Source of the DNA: Gaoshiqia hydrogeniformans
GTDB lineage: Bacteria; Bacteroidota; Bacteroidia; Bacteroidales; Prolixibacteraceae
Length of the DNA stretch: 64,000 bases
Assembly (NCBI RefSeq): GCF_049347105.1
Contig: NZ_CP186334.1
Location: 310,001 to 374,000, forward strand
Direction: 5' to 3'
Position numbers and translations under genes: made by a program. Position 1 is the first letter of the stretch; each line of letters opens with the position of its first letter. Positions 1 through 8,806 of the stretch are shown piece by piece. The notes beneath the pieces were generated by a model, which saw only the letters and a program-made list of their open reading frames with translations, had not been told where the DNA came from and made no database searches.

Positions 1-2
1 CC

Positions 3-569
3 TTGCCCCTGTCAGGTTTTGATATCCGTTATTATGCGAGCCTGAGGGTGCAGCAAAACAGTTGTATTTACCTGGCACGGGACAAACACTATTATTCGGT
101 TCCTTACGCCTGCACCGGGGAACAGGCCAGTGTGGTTTATACCCGTACCCTGGTGCGGATCTATTGCAAATCAGAGCTGGTTGCCACTCACCGGCGCACC
201 ATCGGTTTCGGATATACGCTCGTGCGGGAGCACATGCCATCGGCCCATCAGCATTACATGGACCGCAGCCCCGGGTACTACATGGACCTGGCCCGCAAAC
301 GGTCAGATGGCCTGCTCTGCCTGATGAAGATGATGTTTGCAAAGGAAGAAACGCCCGAGGTTTTATACAAACGCTGTGAGGGGTTGTTGAGCCTTCAACG
401 CAAAACCGATCCCTTCTGTTTTGAAGAAGCCTGCCGGGTGGCCGTTGCCAACGGCATACCAAGTTATCAGTTTGTTCGCAGGCGAATCGAAAACAGGATG
501 ACATCGGATAAGCCTTCAACCATAAAGAAACTCCCCAAACACGGAAACATCCGGGGAGACTATCAATAA
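3..569 (+). CDS. istA: IS21-family transposase IstA, C-terminal part (5' end outside window)
   Basis: This is the last 188 codons of an IS21-type transposase whose beginning lies before base 1; the frame is open to the window edge, so no start can be assigned. The segment DKHYYSVPY is typical of the region after the DDE catalytic core in IstA, and the basic C-terminal tail (RRRIENRM) is also typical. The catalytic domain itself is not in view. IstA carries out strand transfer and works with the ATPase IstB, whose gene follows 42 bp downstream on the same strand. The element appears intact at this end. Confidence 0.9.
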   Translation: MPLSGFDIRYYASLRVQQNSCIYLARDKHYYSVPYACTGEQASVVYTRTLVRIYCKSELVATHRRTIGFGYTLVREHMPSAHQHYMDRSPGYYMDLARKRSDGLLCLMKMMFAKEETPEVLYKRCEGLLSLQRKTDPFCFEEACRVAVANGIPSYQFVRRRIENRMTSDKPSTIKKLPKHGNIRGDYQ

Positions 570-611
570 TCAAGGAAAATAATCAGAGTACAAACCAAAA
601 ATGAAAAGAAG

Positions 612-1331
612 ATGGATCAAATGATCACCCAACTCAGCGGGCTTCGGTTGTCAGGGATGGCCGCCTGCTGGAAAACATTAATTGAGACAAGAAAAACTAC
701 AGAACTTTCCCTGGAAGACGGGCTGGCCCTGCTGCTCCAGGCAGAACAGGACCAGCGTAAAATGAACCGGTTCAGCCGGCTGGAAAAGAATGCCCGCTTT
801 CGTTACCGGATAAGCCTGGATCAAATCGACACCAACCCGGCAAGGGGAATCGACAAATCCCTGTTGACAAGGCTGGGCATGGGCGATTACATCAAGAACG
901 GGGAGGCCGTGATCATTGTCGGACTAACCGGGGTCGGCAAAAGTTCACTGGCCTCGGCCCTGGGACTGAAAGCGTGCGAACTGGGCTATAGCGTAGCGTA
1001 TTTTAATATGCAAAAGCTGATGATGAAACTAAAGATTGCCCGACTGGAAGGCACTATAACCCGGGTTTTTGACAAACTGGCCAAAACAGAGCTGCTTGTC
1101 CTGGACGATTTTGGATTATCGCCACTGGAAGGACAACAGCAACTGGATCTGATGGAAATCATCGAGGACCGCCATGCCCGAAAGTCAACCATTATTGCCA
1201 GCCAGTTGCCGGTGGCCAGTTGGTTTGATGTCTTTTCCGAACCCACCGTGGCCGACAGCTTTCTGGACAGGATCGTCTATACGGCACACCGGTTTGAACT
1301 AAAAGGTGAGAGTTTAAGAAAAAAACGGTAA
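612..1331 (+). CDS. istB: IS21-family helper ATPase IstB
   Basis: A 239-residue AAA+ ATPase of the IstB/DnaC type. The Walker A motif GLTGVGKS lies at residues 104-111 and the Walker B-like LLVLDDFG near 160. The family assists IstA in target capture and activates transposition. The length is normal for IstB and the gene is intact. It directly follows istA, as in every IS21 element. The direct repeats after its stop codon probably mark the right end of the element. Confidence 0.95.
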   Translation: MDQMITQLSGLRLSGMAACWKTLIETRKTTELSLEDGLALLLQAEQDQRKMNRFSRLEKNARFRYRISLDQIDTNPARGIDKSLLTRLGMGDYIKNGEAVIIVGLTGVGKSSLASALGLKACELGYSVAYFNMQKLMMKLKIARLEGTITRVFDKLAKTELLVLDDFGLSPLEGQQQLDLMEIIEDRHARKSTIIASQLPVASWFDVFSEPTVADSFLDRIVYTAHRFELKGESLRKKR

Positions 1332-1371
1332 TATTGTCAGTCAAATAAGTTCTTCGATTTAGTTACTCAAC

Positions 1372-1440
1372 CTGGGTGGTATACGCCGGATTACTGGGTG
1401 GTAGCTTCCGGAATAGCCAAACGGGGTGGAATTGGGTAAA
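1372..1440. repeat. Probable right-end transposase-binding repeats of the IS21 element
   Basis: Two direct repeats, CTGGGTGGTA followed by GCCGGA or TTCCGGA, start at 1372 and 1394. A weaker third copy (GGGGTGGAATTGGG) starts near 1423. IS21 elements carry several such short repeats just inside each terminus as transposase binding sites. Host DUF4249-like coding sequence resumes at about 1430, so the element ends close to there. The exact terminal bases and target duplication cannot be fixed because the left end is outside the window. Confidence 0.6.
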
Positions 1441-2091
1441 GCTATCCATTTGGATAAGGGGGAATACGAATTGAGTGCTTACCCCAAGATAAATGCCAGC
1501 TACCAGGTTTTGGTTACGATTGGAGCCGACTTGCAACTAAGCGCCGAGACTACCGTACCTCCGCGACCGGTAATTGACACCACTGTTGTTAGCAAAACGA
1601 AAAATCCCGGTTGGGATTATGCTGAATATGCGCAATATTATTACTTGTCTGTAGATTATAAGATTAGCGACCCTGTGGGGTCGAACTATTATTGGAACTA
1701 CTCGCTGTATTGGTATTGGGAGAAAGAGAAATATAATTTCCCGGAGTCAATTTCCTATTTCACTCCCCAAGCTGATAATTTTAACCGCGAAATTGACTCC
1801 GAGTATTTGCTCGGCTATTACTACCACTTTTATGTGCGCCAGACCGATAGCGGTGTTGATGGAACTTCGTGGCAGTTTCGCAAATCGTTGACTACGAGAG
1901 ATAAGGACTGTTTCTTTTGTGCCGACGAACACTACGACCGCTACCTAAAATCCTCAGTTCAGTCGTGGATAATTGAAGAATGGCAGGAATTGCCTTTTAG
2001 CGATCCGGTTGTCATATACTCCAATGTTAAAAACGGCGCTGGCATTTTTGGTTCGGCTTCATTCACTTACATCAATTACCACGATGAATAG
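1426..2091 (+). pseudogene. DUF4249-family protein, N-terminus removed by the IS21 insertion
   Basis: About 221 residues resemble DUF4249, a Bacteroidota lipoprotein family usually encoded next to a TonB-dependent receptor; the ETTVPPRP stretch followed by a beta-rich C-terminus is the recognisable part. A complete member would begin with a signal peptide, a lipobox Cys and roughly 50-80 more residues. Here the only start is a GTG at 1426 inside the IS end repeats, with an in-frame stop just upstream at 1414. The gene overlaps the receptor start by 8 bp (ATGAATAG), so the two were translationally coupled. It is probably inactive, and loss of its promoter may also silence the receptor. Confidence 0.7.
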
Positions 2092-4399
2092 GCTTATCAT
2101 CACCCTAAGCCTGCTTTTACCCTTGGCCGCATGGGGCAAGGGCTATTGCCTGCTCAGTGGCTATGTGCAGGATGCCCGAAGTAACGAGCGGCTAATCGGC
2201 GCAACGGTTTATAACCCGGCTACGCAAACCGGCGCCTCTACCAATAACTTTGGCTTTTTCAGCCTGCGCATTCCGGAGGGAAAAAGCAAGCTCGAAATAC
2301 AATATGTAGGTTACAAGCCGCTCTCCTTAACTATTGAGCTAGAAAAGGACAGCACCATATTGATTAACCTGGAACCCGGTCTGGAGCTAGGACAAGTGAT
2401 TATTGCCGGGAGAGGCAGGCAGGGACACCCCGAGCTATCCACCTTGAATTATACGCGTTTGAACCTGGAGCAGATAAAGAAACTACCGTTCTTCATGGGC
2501 GAAACTGATGTGCTGAAGGCCATCCAATACCAGCCGGGGATAAAAGGTGGCCGTGAAAACACGGCGGCATTGAATGTGCGAGGCTCGAACGGCGATGAGA
2601 ACCTGATATTGCTTGACGGGGCGCCAGTTTACAATATTTACCACGTTTTCGGCTTCTTTTCGACCTTCAACAGTTCTGTAATTAAGAATGTTACGCTTTA
2701 TAAAGGAGGCATTCCTTCGCGCTTTGGTGAGCGATTGGCTTCAGTCGTCGATGTATCGACCCGCGAAGGCAATATGAAAGAGAATCATGCTTCGTTTTCA
2801 ATCAGCCCCATTAGCGGACAGTTGAGCTACGAAGCTCCCATTAAAAAGGATACTGCTTCGTTTATTATCGCGGCACGTCGCTCGTTTATCGATCTGCCCC
2901 TGGTTTTAATGCAGAAGCTGGCCGATTCGGACCAGGTTTTTGGTTACAAGTTCAACGACATCAACGCCAAAGCAAACTGGATTATCGACACGAATAACCG
3001 GCTTTACCTGAGCTTTTATACCGGGAGGGACAAGCAGTTTTACCAATCGGAAGACGAAGGCTTCAAGAACCGGAACCATTTTGAATGGGGGAACCTGACC
3101 GGCGTGTTGCGATGGAACAAGCTTTGGGGGCCAAGGTTGTTTTCGAACTCTTCAGTTTATGCCAGTCTTTACCATTACGAGCAGGAAGGCAAAAGTGACT
3201 GGGAGGAAGGATCCGCCCGTTTCAGTACGCAAAGCCGGCTGCAGGACTACAGTTTCAAAACCGATTTCGAATACAACGTGAAGCCGGGCTTCTCACTTCG
3301 CTTTGGTTCGCAGCTGAGCCTTTTGGACTTTTCACCTGAAGTATACCGCACCCGGTCGAACGACTTTGCTACGACTTTGGGAAATGCCAATAAAAATAAC
3401 GCCGTTTTGGGATCTGCTTATGTGGAAAACCTGGTTCATTTGGGGCCGTTCGATATCAATGGCGGAGTGCGTCTGGCTGCTTATTCGCCTAAAGGGAAAA
3501 CCTATTTCAGCATTCAACCCCGTCTGGCTTTGTCGCTGGCAGCAGGCAATAATTATTCATTCTCGGCATCGTACATGCAAACCAGTCAATACCTGCATCT
3601 GCTCAGCAACTCAACACAGGGACTGCCCACCGACCTTTGGGTAGGCTCAACAGCGAACATTGAACCGGAGTGCGGGCAGCAAGTTTCGCTCGGAATTGAA
3701 AAGCGTATCAATGAAAGCTACCGGGCCGGGCTTGAATGTTATTATAAGGAGATGAAAAAGCTCATCCGCTTTAAAGACGGGGAAAGCTTTAGTTCATCGC
3801 TGGAAAACAGTTGGGAAAGCTCCGTCATAACAGGCAAAGGACGCGCTTACGGAACTGAACTGTTTTTGGAAAAACAAAGCGGAAGGCTAACAGGTCTGTT
3901 TTCGTACACACTTTCGAAGTCGGAGCGGCGCTTTAACGAGCTGAACCAAGGCAACTGGTTCCCCTTCCGTTTCGACAGGCGGCACGACTTATCCCTTAAC
4001 GGGAGTTATGCGCTCGGTGCTCCGGTGGGTAAAAAGCGAAGTTTATCTTTTGGGTTTACCTTGCAGTCGGGCAATTACCTCAGTGTCCCCGACAACAACG
4101 AACCGGGATTACTTTTGCCGGGAATGGAAAATTACTGGTTTAAAGGGATGCCTTGGTTTGAAAACCGTGTGACCTATGATAGCCCCAATAATTATAAGGC
4201 CCCGGCATTTCATCACCTGGATCTGGGTTATTCGAGCACCAAGCAGTTGAAGGGGAACCGTAGCCGCACCTGGAGCTTTTCGGTTTACAATGTTTACAAC
4301 CGCTTAAATCCCTGGTATTATCATAAAAAAGAAGGAAAACTACGAAGCGTCAGCATCTTCCCGGTAATCCCTTCAGTATCCTTAATCTATAATTGGTAG
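2084..4399 (+). CDS. TonB-dependent outer membrane receptor (DUF4249 partner)
   Basis: 771 residues starting at the ATG at 2084, which overlaps the preceding stop. A signal peptide (residues 1-19) is followed by a carboxypeptidase-regulatory-like domain (about 22-105), a plug domain with the GGRENTAALNVRG and LILLDGAPVYN segments, and a long beta-barrel ending in aromatic Trp, as outer membrane barrels do. Such receptors import a ligand using TonB energy. The ligand is unknown; the DUF4249 partner is thought to act as a surface-exposed companion. The gene itself looks complete, but its upstream partner and promoter region were disrupted by the IS21 element. Confidence 0.88.
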   Translation: MNRLIITLSLLLPLAAWGKGYCLLSGYVQDARSNERLIGATVYNPATQTGASTNNFGFFSLRIPEGKSKLEIQYVGYKPLSLTIELEKDSTILINLEPGLELGQVIIAGRGRQGHPELSTLNYTRLNLEQIKKLPFFMGETDVLKAIQYQPGIKGGRENTAALNVRGSNGDENLILLDGAPVYNIYHVFGFFSTFNSSVIKNVTLYKGGIPSRFGERLASVVDVSTREGNMKENHASFSISPISGQLSYEAPIKKDTASFIIAARRSFIDLPLVLMQKLADSDQVFGYKFNDINAKANWIIDTNNRLYLSFYTGRDKQFYQSEDEGFKNRNHFEWGNLTGVLRWNKLWGPRLFSNSSVYASLYHYEQEGKSDWEEGSARFSTQSRLQDYSFKTDFEYNVKPGFSLRFGSQLSLLDFSPEVYRTRSNDFATTLGNANKNNAVLGSAYVENLVHLGPFDINGGVRLAAYSPKGKTYFSIQPRLALSLAAGNNYSFSASYMQTSQYLHLLSNSTQGLPTDLWVGSTANIEPECGQQVSLGIEKRINESYRAGLECYYKEMKKLIRFKDGESFSSSLENSWESSVITGKGRAYGTELFLEKQSGRLTGLFSYTLSKSERRFNELNQGNWFPFRFDRRHDLSLNGSYALGAPVGKKRSLSFGFTLQSGNYLSVPDNNEPGLLLPGMENYWFKGMPWFENRVTYDSPNNYKAPAFHHLDLGYSSTKQLKGNRSRTWSFSVYNVYNRLNPWYYHKKEGKLRSVSIFPVIPSVSLIYNW

Positions 4400-4428
4400 T
4401 TATTCAATAACAATAAAAACAAAAAACC

Positions 4429-5073
4429 ATGAAACAGTTTCTTACACTTCTGTTGCTTTTTACAGCAACGAACCTGTGCCAGGCACAGGGCAAGCATCCC
4501 ATCCAATGGTGGGTTTATGGTACCGCTGGTCACTATTTTCCGGCAGTACAAAACAGTTCGTTGCGTTATACCCACGAGGGATGGAATGCCGGGCTGGGAG
4601 CTTACGGGGCGATACCTCTTTGGGCCGGGTTCTCTGTACAAGCCGGACTGGGCTACCGCTACCTGTTCAACGGGCAAACCTATTATACATACAGTACGGA
4701 TGCAACCGGCACGGTGGGCTCCGATCCCAGCTACGACGAAGCTATTTCAACAGATTTCAGGGAATACTCCAAGCACTACCTGACGCTGCCGCTCAAGCTA
4801 CGCTACACCACCAAGTCGAAGCTGTTTGTAGAATCGGGGGTTGAAGCTGCATGGCTGCTGAATTACAAATACAGAACCGCCAAGACCGAGTTTAACTGGC
4901 TTTTGGGAGCTGGTATCGCTTTGGGTCCGATGGACTGTTCGGTTCAGTATGTTAAGGCGCTCGACCCACAATCCATTGGGGGCAAAGTGGCAGGTGGTCC
5001 GTGGGAACAAGAAGATTTCAAGAATCGCATGTTCAACATCCAGATCGCTTATCCGCTATCGCGGGCGAAGTAA
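4429..5073 (+). CDS. Porin-like outer membrane beta-barrel protein
   Basis: 214 residues with a clear signal peptide ending near ANLCQAQ (about 1-20). The remainder is rich in alternating aromatic/small beta strands (GYRYLF, YLTLPLKLRY, LFVESGVEAAWLL), which fits the small eight-stranded barrels annotated in Bacteroidota as outer membrane beta-barrel or PorT-family proteins. It follows the receptor by 29 bp on the same strand and may be part of its operon. No substrate can be inferred. Confidence 0.7.
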   Translation: MKQFLTLLLLFTATNLCQAQGKHPIQWWVYGTAGHYFPAVQNSSLRYTHEGWNAGLGAYGAIPLWAGFSVQAGLGYRYLFNGQTYYTYSTDATGTVGSDPSYDEAISTDFREYSKHYLTLPLKLRYTTKSKLFVESGVEAAWLLNYKYRTAKTEFNWLLGAGIALGPMDCSVQYVKALDPQSIGGKVAGGPWEQEDFKNRMFNIQIAYPLSRAK

Positions 5074-5325
5074 GTCTCTTGTTACAGGTAGCAGGGAGAT
5101 AAATTGTAATAGACCGAAAAAGCCATCCGACAATACCGGATAGTTTTCATATACTGTAACAAAAAAGCTTCCTCCCCTACCGCAAGTCGTTAAAAAGAGA
5201 TTGCTTAGGTCAGAAATCGAATATTTCACTCAGGGACAGGTTAATAACTATTGATCTGCCCTTCAAACAAACAAAAAACCCAGCTCTCCCTCGTCTTAGC
5301 GCCAGCGGTGACGATAGGCTGGGCT
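5074..5325. other. Gene-free stretch before the ABC fragment
   Basis: It holds a weak hairpin at 5125-5141 (ATCCG/CGGAT followed by AGTTTTCAT) that could terminate the porin transcript. It also holds a copy of the palindromic CTCGTC repeat at 5281-5315 that sits right at the broken 5' end of the ABC transporter fragment. Nothing else is recognisable. Confidence 0.5.
5281..5315. repeat. Palindromic CTCGTC repeat, copy at the ABC fragment breakpoint
   Basis: CTCGTCTTAGCGCCAGCGGT followed by GACGA matches 9561-9585 base for base. It lies 11 bases before recognisable ABC transporter coding sequence resumes. Confidence 0.65.
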
Positions 5326-5712
5326 TCACGAATCGCCTGTATAGACAAGTATGTAAATTCGTTGCCAATGAAATATCATTCGTTGATTGGAAAAGGAGGG
5401 ATTCTGTTAAGTGGCGGAGAAAAGCAAAGATTATTAATTGCCAGAGCAGTATATAAAGATCCCGAATTATTGATTATGGATGAGGCCACCAACTCTCTTG
5501 ATGCAAACAACGAGGCTGAAATTTCTGAAAATCTCTCAAGGTTTTTTCTAAATAGAACAGTGATAATTGTAGCTCATCGCTTAAATACAATTAAGAGTGC
5601 AGATCAGATAATTGTATTAAATGATGGAAAAATTATTGAAAAAGGAACACATGAAAGATTGACTGCAAGTTCTTCTTACTACCATTCATTATTCAAAAAC
5701 CAGATCAATTAG
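5326..5712 (+). pseudogene. C-terminal fragment of a peptide/bacteriocin-exporter ABC transporter
   Basis: Only the last third of an ATP-binding domain is present: the helical segment ACIDKYVNSLP, the signature LLSGGEKQRL, Walker B LLIMDEATNSLD, and the H-loop IIVAHRLNTI. The Walker A motif, the membrane domain and any N-terminal C39 peptidase are missing. The closest match in style is to peptidase-containing exporters of leader peptides. Homology starts abruptly just after a palindromic repeat at 5281-5315, which suggests a deletion or recombination end point. The sequence is visibly more AT-rich than its neighbours. It ends 6 bp before the next receptor gene, so the two were probably once one operon. 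Confidence 0.8.
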
Positions 5713-5718
5713 ACCGTT

Positions 5719-8070
5719 ATGCCATATCGATTCCTGATATTTACCATGAGTGTATTTTCGTGTTTGTTGGCCATCCAATTATCATTTGGGCAAAATATGG
5801 AAGGGCATATTCATAGCGCTACGGCCAATGAACCTGTCCCTTTCGCTAATGTCGTTTTGTACAGCCTGCCTGATTCATCCTTTATAACCGGGACAACAAC
5901 GGATGTAAATGGTTATTTTAAGATTGAACGGACCTACTGGGAAGAATCTCCTTTCCTCTTGAAAATCAGCAGCATTGGCTTTGAGACAACAGTTATAACA
6001 GCAATAGGAAATACAGGTGTGGTCATGCTTAACGAATCGGTTAATGCGATGGATGAAATAACCGTTAAGGGCAGGCGTCCTGTATTTAAACAAATTGAAG
6101 GACGCCTGCAAATAAGTGTACCCGGAACAGCACTTAGCAAAGCCGGAAATGTATTCGATGTATTACGAAGGAGCCCTGGCCTGTTGGTGGACAATAACGA
6201 CAAAATTACCGTGTTTGGGAAAGGTTCCCCTATTATTTTCCTGAACGGGCGCGAGATCAGAAACAGCAGCGAAATAGCCAACCTTCAGTCGAATGACATT
6301 ACTAGCATCGAAATCGACCGCAACCCTTCGGCGGAATACAGCGCTTCGGGAAATGCAGTTGTCCATATTACAACAAAAAAAATCACGGAAGACAAGTTGA
6401 ATTTTCAGCTTTACAACTATTCCTATTTCGCAAAAAGATATCGCAACCGGATAGGCGCGAACATCAACGGTAAATCGGGAAATACAGATTTTACCTTGAA
6501 TTATTTGTATGGCCTGTATAAATATAAAAACCTCGAAGATGCTTATGAAATCAATACGCAACCCGGTTATGTAATAAACAACAGCAATTCGGCAGTCCGG
6601 CTATCTTCCGGCGGGCGGCACAACTGGTACGGTTTGATAAACCACGCCATAAACAACAAACACGCTGTTGGGGCCCAGGTGACTTTACAAAGAGAAAACA
6701 CGGACAATAAATCGCAGACTGCCCAAACAATAGAGCGGACCGACTCGCCAACCGTAAACCGGGATATTCGTAAAAAGTCAGACGAAGAACATAATCTATC
6801 GACCTACAGCCTAAATTATTCGTTTAAAATCGACAGCGCGAGTACACTATCGGTAATCGGCGACTATTCGGAGGTGTCGGATATTTCCCCGGAACATATT
6901 GAAGAATACAACCTGTCTGACCTTTCTTTGATTAACACCATGCTGGAAAGCCGGAACAATTACCATGTGTACAGTGCCCGGGTTGATTTTGAAACCGCTG
7001 TTCTTAATGATATTGGATTAAAGACAGGAGGAAAGTTTTCCGGTGTAAATAAAGACGGAATAACGACAGCTACCAATCTGCTTACAGCAGAAAATAAATA
7101 CACCGACATTAACTCCATTAACGACCGGATTGCTGCCGGCTACGCGATGCTGAATTACCAGGGGGACAACGTTGGAGCAAGCGCCGGACTCCGGTACGAA
7201 CATACCTCCACCACGGTAAAATCTGACTACGAAACGGTCGTAGATTCGGTATATGGCAACTGGTTCCCTTCACTTTCTGTAAATAAGGAGTTTTCCGGCA
7301 ACTTTTCCCTCACGCTAAGTTATAACCGGAAAATAAGCCGCCCTGCATTTAAGGAGCTTAGTACCGATATTAACTATTTCGACGCCAACTCATATGCTGT
7401 CGGGAATCCGCGGCTTAAACCAACCATCAGAAATACTTACAGCCTTGATTTATCGTTGCTCAGGAACCTGCTCCTGAATGCCGGGTACCGGAACGACATA
7501 AATGCCCGGATATATAGCGCTGTAAGCGATGAAGGTAAGCCCGACATCGTTAAATATACACCTGTAAATATTGACAGGGCACAATATCTTTTTGTAAACA
7601 TTGATTATTCACTTGCTGTAAAGTGGTATGGGGGCACCTTTAGTTTGAACATAGAAAAGCCATACATTAAAATCCCGTTTATGGATGAAATAAGAAAAAC
7701 AGAAAAGTTGTCCTATTATTTTAAGGTCAATCAGAACTTCACCCTTTCCGAGCGGACAAGCGTTTTTGCCGACTATGTTTACAACAGCGACAATGAAGAC
7801 CTGATGACCTGTTACCAACATAACAGTAACTTATCAATAGGCGTCAATACCTCTTTTTTCAATAATAAGCTGCAGCTATCGCTGTTAGCCAATGATATTT
7901 TCAATACCTCCGACACCTCGTGGGAAGACCGTTACAGGAACATTATTGCAGGTTCAGTCCCCGACCACGATAACAGCTGGATCAGGTTAACCGTAAAATA
8001 TAACTTCAACAATTTCAAAAAAGGAATTCAGAAAAAATCAGCCAGTGAAGATGAATTGGAGAGGTTGTAA
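5719..8070 (+). CDS. TonB-dependent receptor-like outer membrane beta-barrel protein
   Basis: 783 residues with a signal peptide (about 1-25, ending SFGQ). A carboxypeptidase-regulatory-like domain (about 27-110) is followed by a plug-like domain (NVFDVLRRSPGLLVDNNDKITVFG, here cited only as a landmark near 150-175) and a large barrel of the Outer membrane protein beta-barrel family type. This family often sits beside peptide export or peptidase genes in Bacteroidota. Here it follows an ABC exporter remnant by 6 bp, so it may have been part of a peptide export or uptake locus. An alternative ATG lies at 5746. The gene appears complete. Confidence 0.82.
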   Translation: MPYRFLIFTMSVFSCLLAIQLSFGQNMEGHIHSATANEPVPFANVVLYSLPDSSFITGTTTDVNGYFKIERTYWEESPFLLKISSIGFETTVITAIGNTGVVMLNESVNAMDEITVKGRRPVFKQIEGRLQISVPGTALSKAGNVFDVLRRSPGLLVDNNDKITVFGKGSPIIFLNGREIRNSSEIANLQSNDITSIEIDRNPSAEYSASGNAVVHITTKKITEDKLNFQLYNYSYFAKRYRNRIGANINGKSGNTDFTLNYLYGLYKYKNLEDAYEINTQPGYVINNSNSAVRLSSGGRHNWYGLINHAINNKHAVGAQVTLQRENTDNKSQTAQTIERTDSPTVNRDIRKKSDEEHNLSTYSLNYSFKIDSASTLSVIGDYSEVSDISPEHIEEYNLSDLSLINTMLESRNNYHVYSARVDFETAVLNDIGLKTGGKFSGVNKDGITTATNLLTAENKYTDINSINDRIAAGYAMLNYQGDNVGASAGLRYEHTSTTVKSDYETVVDSVYGNWFPSLSVNKEFSGNFSLTLSYNRKISRPAFKELSTDINYFDANSYAVGNPRLKPTIRNTYSLDLSLLRNLLLNAGYRNDINARIYSAVSDEGKPDIVKYTPVNIDRAQYLFVNIDYSLAVKWYGGTFSLNIEKPYIKIPFMDEIRKTEKLSYYFKVNQNFTLSERTSVFADYVYNSDNEDLMTCYQHNSNLSIGVNTSFFNNKLQLSLLANDIFNTSDTSWEDRYRNIIAGSVPDHDNSWIRLTVKYNFNNFKKGIQKKSASEDELERL

Positions 8071-8105
8071 GAAAAAAAATAAAAAATCGACCGTCGGAAC
8101 CATCT

Positions 8106-8123
8106 CCTGCTCTTCGGGATATG
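8106..8123 (+). repeat. Left inverted-repeat end of a REP/RAYT unit
   Basis: CCTGCTCTTCGGGATATG recurs exactly at 13474-13491. An inverted, slightly changed copy (CATATCCGGAGGAGCTGG) stands at 8788-8805, beyond the RAYT gene remnant. The two copies therefore bracket the unit. A closely similar form (CCTGCTCGGCGGGATATG) is also found at 8315-8332. Confidence 0.65.
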
Positions 8124-8142
8124 CCCAACGTTGGTAGCGGCT

Positions 8143-8165
8143 GGTGCGGATATGTCATCCGCACC
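8143..8165. repeat. REP-type hairpin
   Basis: GGTGCGGAT and ATCCGCACC form a perfect 9-bp stem with a 5-base loop. It lies within the RAYT-associated repeat cluster. Confidence 0.6.
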
Positions 8166-8224
8166 TTGTTAACAGGGGATTTATAATCACCAAAAACAAA
8201 GAACCTTTTGCGTAAGCAAGTACT

Positions 8225-8263
8225 AAAATAAAAGCCTTCCGGTTTGGGGGGCTTTTATTTTTG
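8225..8263 (+). terminator. Rho-independent terminator-like hairpin
   Basis: AAAATAAAAGCC and GGCTTTTATTTT form a perfect 12-bp stem around a G-rich 13-base loop, ending in a T run. It could terminate transcripts leaving the upstream receptor gene; its symmetry would let it act on both strands. Confidence 0.65.
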
Positions 8264-8285
8264 GGTATAACTGGGGCCTCACCCC

Positions 8286-8400
8286 CGCTGGTGCGGTTTT
8301 GCAAACCGTGCATCCCTGCTCGGCGGGATATGTCGAGGGCAGTGGTTGCTGGTACCGGATTTGCAATCCTGACCTTATTAACAGGGGATTTGCAATCCGC
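8286..8400. repeat. Cluster of REP-like palindromes upstream of the RAYT remnant
   Basis: Three short palindromes centred on TGCAA or TTGCAA lie here: CGGTTTTGCAAACCG (8294-8308), GGATTTGCAATCC (8357-8369) and the same again (8386-8398). RAYT transposases act on repeats of this hairpin type. Related palindromes follow the gene at 8720-8766 and another is at 12224-12240. Confidence 0.7.
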
Positions 8401-8430
8401 ATACGCCAAATAATTTATACCTTCACGCCT

Positions 8431-8700
8431 ATGGGGATACGCAATAAGATATCGCCGGGATATACTTACTACTTCTCGTTGACCGTTGTAGGATGGATTG
8501 ATTTGTTTACGCGCCCGGTGTACAAGCACGTGATTGTTGATTCTTTGAATTATATGACGGCGTTTCTTGAAGAAAAAATGGAGTATATCCGCAACAACCC
8601 GGTAAAGGCTGAACTGGTGGCAAATCCCGAGGAATATTTGTACAGTTCCGCAAGGGATTATGCGGGCGAAAAAGGCTTGGTTAACATTGAATTCGTATGA
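8431..8700 (+). pseudogene. REP-associated tyrosine transposase (RAYT) with internal deletion
   Basis: The 89-residue product from ATG 8431 joins the usual N-terminus of a RAYT/Y1 transposase (YYFSLTVVGWIDLFTR, VYKHVIVDSLNY) directly to its usual C-terminus (KMEYIRNNPVKAELV, YLYSSARDYAGEKG). The central part, with the HxH metal-binding motif and catalytic Tyr, is absent, so about 80-100 residues were lost in frame near base 8555. Family members nick single-stranded REP hairpins. This copy cannot be catalytic but the reading frame is preserved. It is flanked on both sides by matching REP palindromes. Confidence 0.8.
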
Positions 8701-8719
8701 CAAAGGCAGCTGCATTAAT

Positions 8720-8806
8720 GGGATTGCAAATCCCAGGCTACAAGGTCAGGATTGCAAATCCTGACCAGCCACCTTGATCTATGTTGGTGCATATCCGGAG
8801 GAGCTG
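8720..8806. repeat. REP palindromes and right end of the RAYT unit
   Basis: A 15-bp palindrome (GGGATTGCAAATCCC, 8720-8734) is followed by a 23-bp one at 8744-8766 (arms GGTCAGGATT and AATCCTGACC around GCA). The 39 bases from 8761 to 8799 recur identically at 13499-13537, and both copies end in CATATCCGGA. Confidence 0.75.

Noticed and set aside
5326..5712. Functional exporter for the GG peptide at 54586
   Set aside because: The fragment lacks Walker A, membrane and peptidase domains and lies 49 kb away.
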